The position numbers and the translations under genes are program-made. Positions 60,076-64,000 of a stretch of DNA of 64,000 nucleotides are shown piece by piece; positions within the stretch are counted from its first letter, which is position 1; each line of letters opens with the position of its first letter. Under the pieces are notes generated by a model. That model saw only the letters and a list, made by a program, of their open reading frames with translations. It made no database searches and had not been told where the DNA came from. Source of the stretch: Anagrus nilaparvatae (taxonomy: Eukaryota; Arthropoda; Insecta; Hymenoptera; Mymaridae); NCBI GenBank assembly GCA_022575985.1, contig JAKSXM010000132.1, positions 10,106,001-10,170,000 on the forward strand, written 5' to 3'.

Positions 60076-60867
60076 TGTACTTTAGGCTTCAGTGCCGCAA
60101 CGTATGAGCTGATCTTAAACGTCATAATTATAAAAAAATTTTTATATTGTTTTGCTATACTTTATAATTGCACTTCAATTTATCCGAATAAAATATTAAA
60201 TTATCAAAAAGGTTCAGTGTATTACGAGTCTACTGACGAGCCAACCTAATACATACTATAGCGAAACACTGTTACGTGACCAACACGTTGGAAAATTAAC
60301 CATTTTATTGGTTAAATATAAAAAAAAAATCGTTCAAACAATCTTTTTTTAAAGAGTACTTGGGAACTAATCGTGCTTGAAAACTACGGTTAGTAAAATG
60401 TTTCATGTTTCTTATAGGAGTAATTCTTAGTGAAATAACACTAAGGGATAAATAAAAGTCTGGGAGTTTAAAAAAAACTGATTAGACTGAGTTCAATAAG
60501 TAAAAATATGATACTATACTACTTTTTAAGGTTCTCAATTCAAAGGTTTCGAAATGGCAGCTGTTTTTCCGTTATTCAAAATTCTCAAAGTCTTTCTTTA
60601 GTCATAAATTCAAAAAAAAAAAAAATCATATTATGTCTGGAAGGTGCCTTAAATTTTAAAATTTACTTACAGTTTCTCTTTTTCTCAGGGGTATAAATTA
60701 ATAGACTTTCTCATATACATATAAATTTCAAAAGAATGTTAAAAAAGATTTAGAATTTAGGATATATTCTATGATATAATGTGAAAAGTCCACAAAATAT
60801 AGTATATATAGTGTATATAAATTGCTTTTCAAAAAAAAGTAAATCGATTTTTAATATATATATATAT

Positions 60868-61244
60868 ACTAGCTGCCTCCGGCTCGCTTCGCTCACCTCG
60901 GCAACCGCCAAGGGGGCTGCGCCCCCCTGGACCCCTGCAACTTGATTTTTCACAAAGATATGTTGTTTTAGCTTACTCAATATTTTGTAAAACAACTTTT
61001 TTTTACCCGAATTATTATCTAAAATTTACTGAATCATAAAAATCGCGGACGTTGGAGCTCAGGCGGATATTTAGTGATCAGCGATACAAAGCTTGATTAC
61101 CCTTCCCTAGGATCCGCAAGTGGCAGTTGCTTCCCTCAACTACCAATTCTAGGATTCACCCTGATAATACCTGTACAAGTTTCTGTAAATTACTCTATTG
61201 AGGTACTAAATTAGTAACCGGTAAGAATTACGAATATATATAAT
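60868..61244. repeat. Module A, copy 1 (377 bp)
   Basis: Begins ACTAGCTGCCTCCGGCTCGC after TATATATA. It continues with a GC-rich hairpin (AGGGGGCTGCGCCCCCCTGG) and ends GAATATATATAAT. Unknown family. Confidence 0.9.
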
Positions 61245-61621
61245 ACTAGCTGCCTCCGGCTCGCTTCGCTCACCTCGGCAACCGCCAAGGGGGCTGCGCC
61301 CCCCTGGACCCCTGCAACTTGATTTTTCACAAAGATATGTTGTTTTAGCTTACTCAATATTTTGTAAAACAACTTTTTTTTACCCGAATTATTATCTAAA
61401 ATTTACTGAATCATAAAAATCGCGGACGTTGGAGCTCAGGCGGATATTTAGTGATCAGCGATACAAAGCTTGATTACCCTTCCCTAGGATCCGCAAGTGG
61501 CAGTTGCTTCCCTCAACTACCAATTCTAGGATTCACCCTGATAATACCTGTACAAGTTTCTGTAAATTACTCTATTGAGGTACTAAATTAGTAACCGGTA
61601 AGAATTACGAATATATATAAT
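61245..61621. repeat. Module A, copy 2
   Basis: Direct tandem repeat of copy 1 with the same 377-bp length; no difference seen by eye. Confidence 0.9.
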
Positions 61622-62002
61622 ATTAGTCCTAAACTTTTAAAATTTTTGAAAAATGATTGTAACTTTTGACAGATCCAGCCGATTAGCTTGAAAATTTAGG
61701 TGGATACGTAAAAAATATGCCCGAATCGAATAAAATTCTTTTTTATAGTAAAATTTTTCCTCGGTTTTCCGTTTTTTTGGTTTTTTTTGAAAATTTGATA
61801 AAAATTTTTTTCTTGGAAATTCAGTTTTTTCAACATAAAAATTTTTTGTCGTTATCAATCGAAATAAAACCTAGCCTATGTTTTGACCCATAATTTTTGC
61901 CGTCTTTTGCCGTAAACGCCATGTCTGTAGCTTTTATCGTGTTCTCGTTTATCGCGTTCGGACACACACACACACATAATTAAAGATTTATATATATATA
62001 GG
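61622..62002. repeat. Module B, copy 1 (about 381 bp)
   Basis: Begins ATTAGTCCTAAACTTTT and ends with GCGTTCGGACACACACACAC, then TAATTAAAGATTTATATATA. The minus-strand 73-codon frame inside recurs identically in all B copies but is Lys/Phe-rich low-complexity sequence from A/T-runs, so it is not called a gene. Confidence 0.9.
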
Positions 62003-62378
62003 ATTAGTCCTAAACTTTTAAAATTTTTGAAAAATGATTGTAACTTTTGACAGATCCAGCCGATTAGCTTGAAAATTTAGGTGGATACGTAAAAAATATG
62101 CCCGAATCGAATAAAATTCTTTTTTATAGTAAAATTTTTCCTCGGTTTTCCGTTTTTTTGGTTTTTTTTGAAAATTTGATAAAAATTTTTTTCTTGGAAA
62201 TTCAGTTTTTTCAACATAAAAATTTTTTGTCGTTATCAATCGAAATAAAACCTAGCCTATGTTTTGACCCATAATTTTTGCCGTCTTTTGCCGTAAACGC
62301 CATGTCTGTAGCTTTTATCGTGTTCTCGTTTATCGCGTTCGGACACACACACACACATAATTAAAGATTTATATATAT
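62003..62378. repeat. Module B, copy 2
   Basis: Follows copy 1 after a single AGGATT junction. It ends TATATATA directly before module A copy 3. Confidence 0.9.
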
Positions 62379-62755
62379 ACTAGCTGCCTCCGGCTCGCTT
62401 CGCTCACCTCGGCAACCGCCAAGGGGGCTGCGCCCCCCTGGACCCCTGCAACTTGATTTTTCACAAAGATATGTTGTTTTAGCTTACTCAATATTTTGTA
62501 AAACAACTTTTTTTTACCCGAATTATTATCTAAAATTTACTGAATCATAAAAATCGCGGACGTTGGAGCTCAGGCGGATATTTAGTGATCAGCGATACAA
62601 AGCTTGATTACCCTTCCCTAGGATCCGCAAGTGGCAGTTGCTTCCCTCAACTACCAATTCTAGGATTCACCCTGATAATACCTGTACAAGTTTCTGTAAA
62701 TTACTCTATTGAGGTACTAAATTAGTAACCGGTAAGAATTACGAATATATATAAT
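62379..62755. repeat. Module A, copy 3
   Basis: 377 bp, again ending ATATATATAAT and followed directly by module B. Confidence 0.9.
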
Positions 62756-63132
62756 ATTAGTCCTAAACTTTTAAAATTTTTGAAAAATGATTGTAACTTT
62801 TGACAGATCCAGCCGATTAGCTTGAAAATTTAGGTGGATACGTAAAAAATATGCCCGAATCGAATAAAATTCTTTTTTATAGTAAAATTTTTCCTCGGTT
62901 TTCCGTTTTTTTGGTTTTTTTTGAAAATTTGATAAAAATTTTTTTCTTGGAAATTCAGTTTTTTCAACATAAAAATTTTTTGTCGTTATCAATCGAAATA
63001 AAACCTAGCCTATGTTTTGACCCATAATTTTTGCCGTCTTTTGCCGTAAACGCCATGTCTGTAGCTTTTATCGTGTTCTCGTTTATCGCGTTCGGACACA
63101 CACACACACATAATTAAAGATTTATATATATA
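62756..63132. repeat. Module B, copy 3
   Basis: Same content as copies 1 and 2; followed by an expanded AGGAT run. Confidence 0.9.
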
Positions 63133-63151
63133 TAGGATAGGATAGGATAGG
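63133..63151. repeat. AGGAT pentanucleotide run, about 4 units
   Basis: Lies between B copies 3 and 4. The same junction between B1 and B2 has one unit, and between B4 and B5 about five. Confidence 0.9.
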
Positions 63152-63528
63152 ATTAGTCCTAAACTTTTAAAATTTTTGAAAAATGATTGTAACTTTTGAC
63201 AGATCCAGCCGATTAGCTTGAAAATTTAGGTGGATACGTAAAAAATATGCCCGAATCGAATAAAATTCTTTTTTATAGTAAAATTTTTCCTCGGTTTTCC
63301 GTTTTTTTGGTTTTTTTTGAAAATTTGATAAAAATTTTTTTCTTGGAAATTCAGTTTTTTCAACATAAAAATTTTTTGTCGTTATCAATCGAAATAAAAC
63401 CTAGCCTATGTTTTGACCCATAATTTTTGCCGTCTTTTGCCGTAAACGCCATGTCTGTAGCTTTTATCGTGTTCTCGTTTATCGCGTTCGGACACACACA
63501 CACACATAATTAAAGATTTATATATATA
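63152..63528. repeat. Module B, copy 4
   Basis: Same content, flanked on both sides by AGGAT runs. Confidence 0.9.
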
Positions 63529-63552
63529 TAGGATAGGATAGGATAGGATAGG
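63529..63552. repeat. AGGAT pentanucleotide run, about 5 units
   Basis: Between B copies 4 and 5. Confidence 0.9.
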
Positions 63553-63933
63553 ATTAGTCCTAAACTTTTAAAATTTTTGAAAAATGATTGTAACTTTTGA
63601 CAGATCCAGCCGATTAGCTTGAAAATTTAGGTGGATACGTAAAAAATATGCCCGAATCGAATAAAATTCTTTTTTATAGTAAAATTTTTCCTCGGTTTTC
63701 CGTTTTTTTGGTTTTTTTTGAAAATTTGATAAAAATTTTTTTCTTGGAAATTCAGTTTTTTCAACATAAAAATTTTTTGTCGTTATCAATCGAAATAAAA
63801 CCTAGCCTATGTTTTGACCCATAATTTTTGCCGTCTTTTGCCGTAAACGCCATGTCTGTAGCTTTTATCGTGTTCTCGTTTATCGCGTTCGGACACACAC
63901 ACACACATAATTAAAGATTTATATATATATAGG
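63553..63933. repeat. Module B, copy 5
   Basis: Same content; ends TATATATATAGG before module A copy 4. Confidence 0.9.
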
Positions 63934-64000
63934 ACTAGCTGCCTCCGGCTCGCTTCGCTCACCTCGGCAACCGCCAAGGGGGCTGCGCCCCCCTGGACCC
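63934..64000. repeat. Module A, copy 4 (cut by window edge)
   Basis: The first 67 bases of module A, starting ACTAGCTGCC, so the array continues beyond the window. Confidence 0.9.

Noticed and set aside
61040..61200. tRNA-derived SINE promoter boxes in module A
   Set aside because: GAGCTCAGGCGG and GGTGAATCC-like words occur, but on opposite strands and in the wrong order for A and B boxes.
63130..63556. AGGAT runs as a telomere repeat
   Set aside because: The insect telomere unit is TTAGG; these runs are junction-linked and short.
61637..63789. Five identical 73-codon minus-strand frames in the end array
   Set aside because: They are copies within module B and consist of Lys/Phe/Arg-rich sequence from A/T runs. 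Identity reflects recent amplification, not coding.
60868..64000. CRISPR-like array
   Set aside because: The units are about 380 bp, with no short spacers; this is a eukaryotic satellite-like array.

Overview
This window is very AT-rich, gene-poor and packed with transposon remnants. The introns, spliceosomal splice signals and jockey- and R1-type non-LTR elements show a eukaryote, and the one intact gene, an insect-type ionotropic receptor (IR), points to an insect. A parasitoid wasp or other hymenopteran is a plausible guess, but nothing in the sequence proves it.

Host genes are few. An intact single-exon IR (a divergent, probably chemosensory, ligand-gated channel) lies on the minus strand at 16563-18326. 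The first 57 codons of a close paralogue lie at 1-171 on the same strand and run off the window, so the left end belongs to a tandem IR cluster. A second host gene, of unknown function, shows three phase-compatible 3' exons on the plus strand (38431-38516, 41939-42049, 43382-43612). Its introns are filled with repeats, including a giant hairpin.

Mobile elements make up the rest of what can be recognised. 4.6-6.8 kb holds a degenerate tandem array of about 155-bp units with a three-unit higher-order period. 8.7-12.3 kb holds a decayed jockey-like element on the minus strand, broken by a solo LTR (10643-11574) and by a second insertion (9603-10440). 12.36-12.84 kb holds the 3' end of another jockey-like copy. 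13.6-14.5, 40.0-41.1 and 44.1-45.4 kb are three unrelated giant inverted repeats. 20811-26341 is a complete LTR element with near-identical 1006-bp LTRs, a CATA target duplication, a tRNA-Lys-like primer site and a polypurine tract, but no gag or pol: a recent non-autonomous large retrotransposon derivative. 28.2-29.9 kb (minus) and 31.2-33.0 kb (plus) are decayed R1/TRAS-like fragments. 33.1-34.4 kb is a TTAA-flanked DNA element with a Harbinger-like MITE nested in it. 51.7-52.3 kb is a terminal-inverted-repeat element with an apparent 8-bp target duplication. 53.4-54.3 kb is another RT relic. 60868-64000 is a young mosaic array of two modules, A (377 bp) and B (about 381 bp), in the order A A B B A B B B A.

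No rRNA, convincing tRNA or CRISPR array was seen. Long stretches, chiefly 34.4-38.4, 45.4-51.7 and 54.3-59.9 kb, are AT-rich non-coding DNA with microsatellites and no supportable gene.
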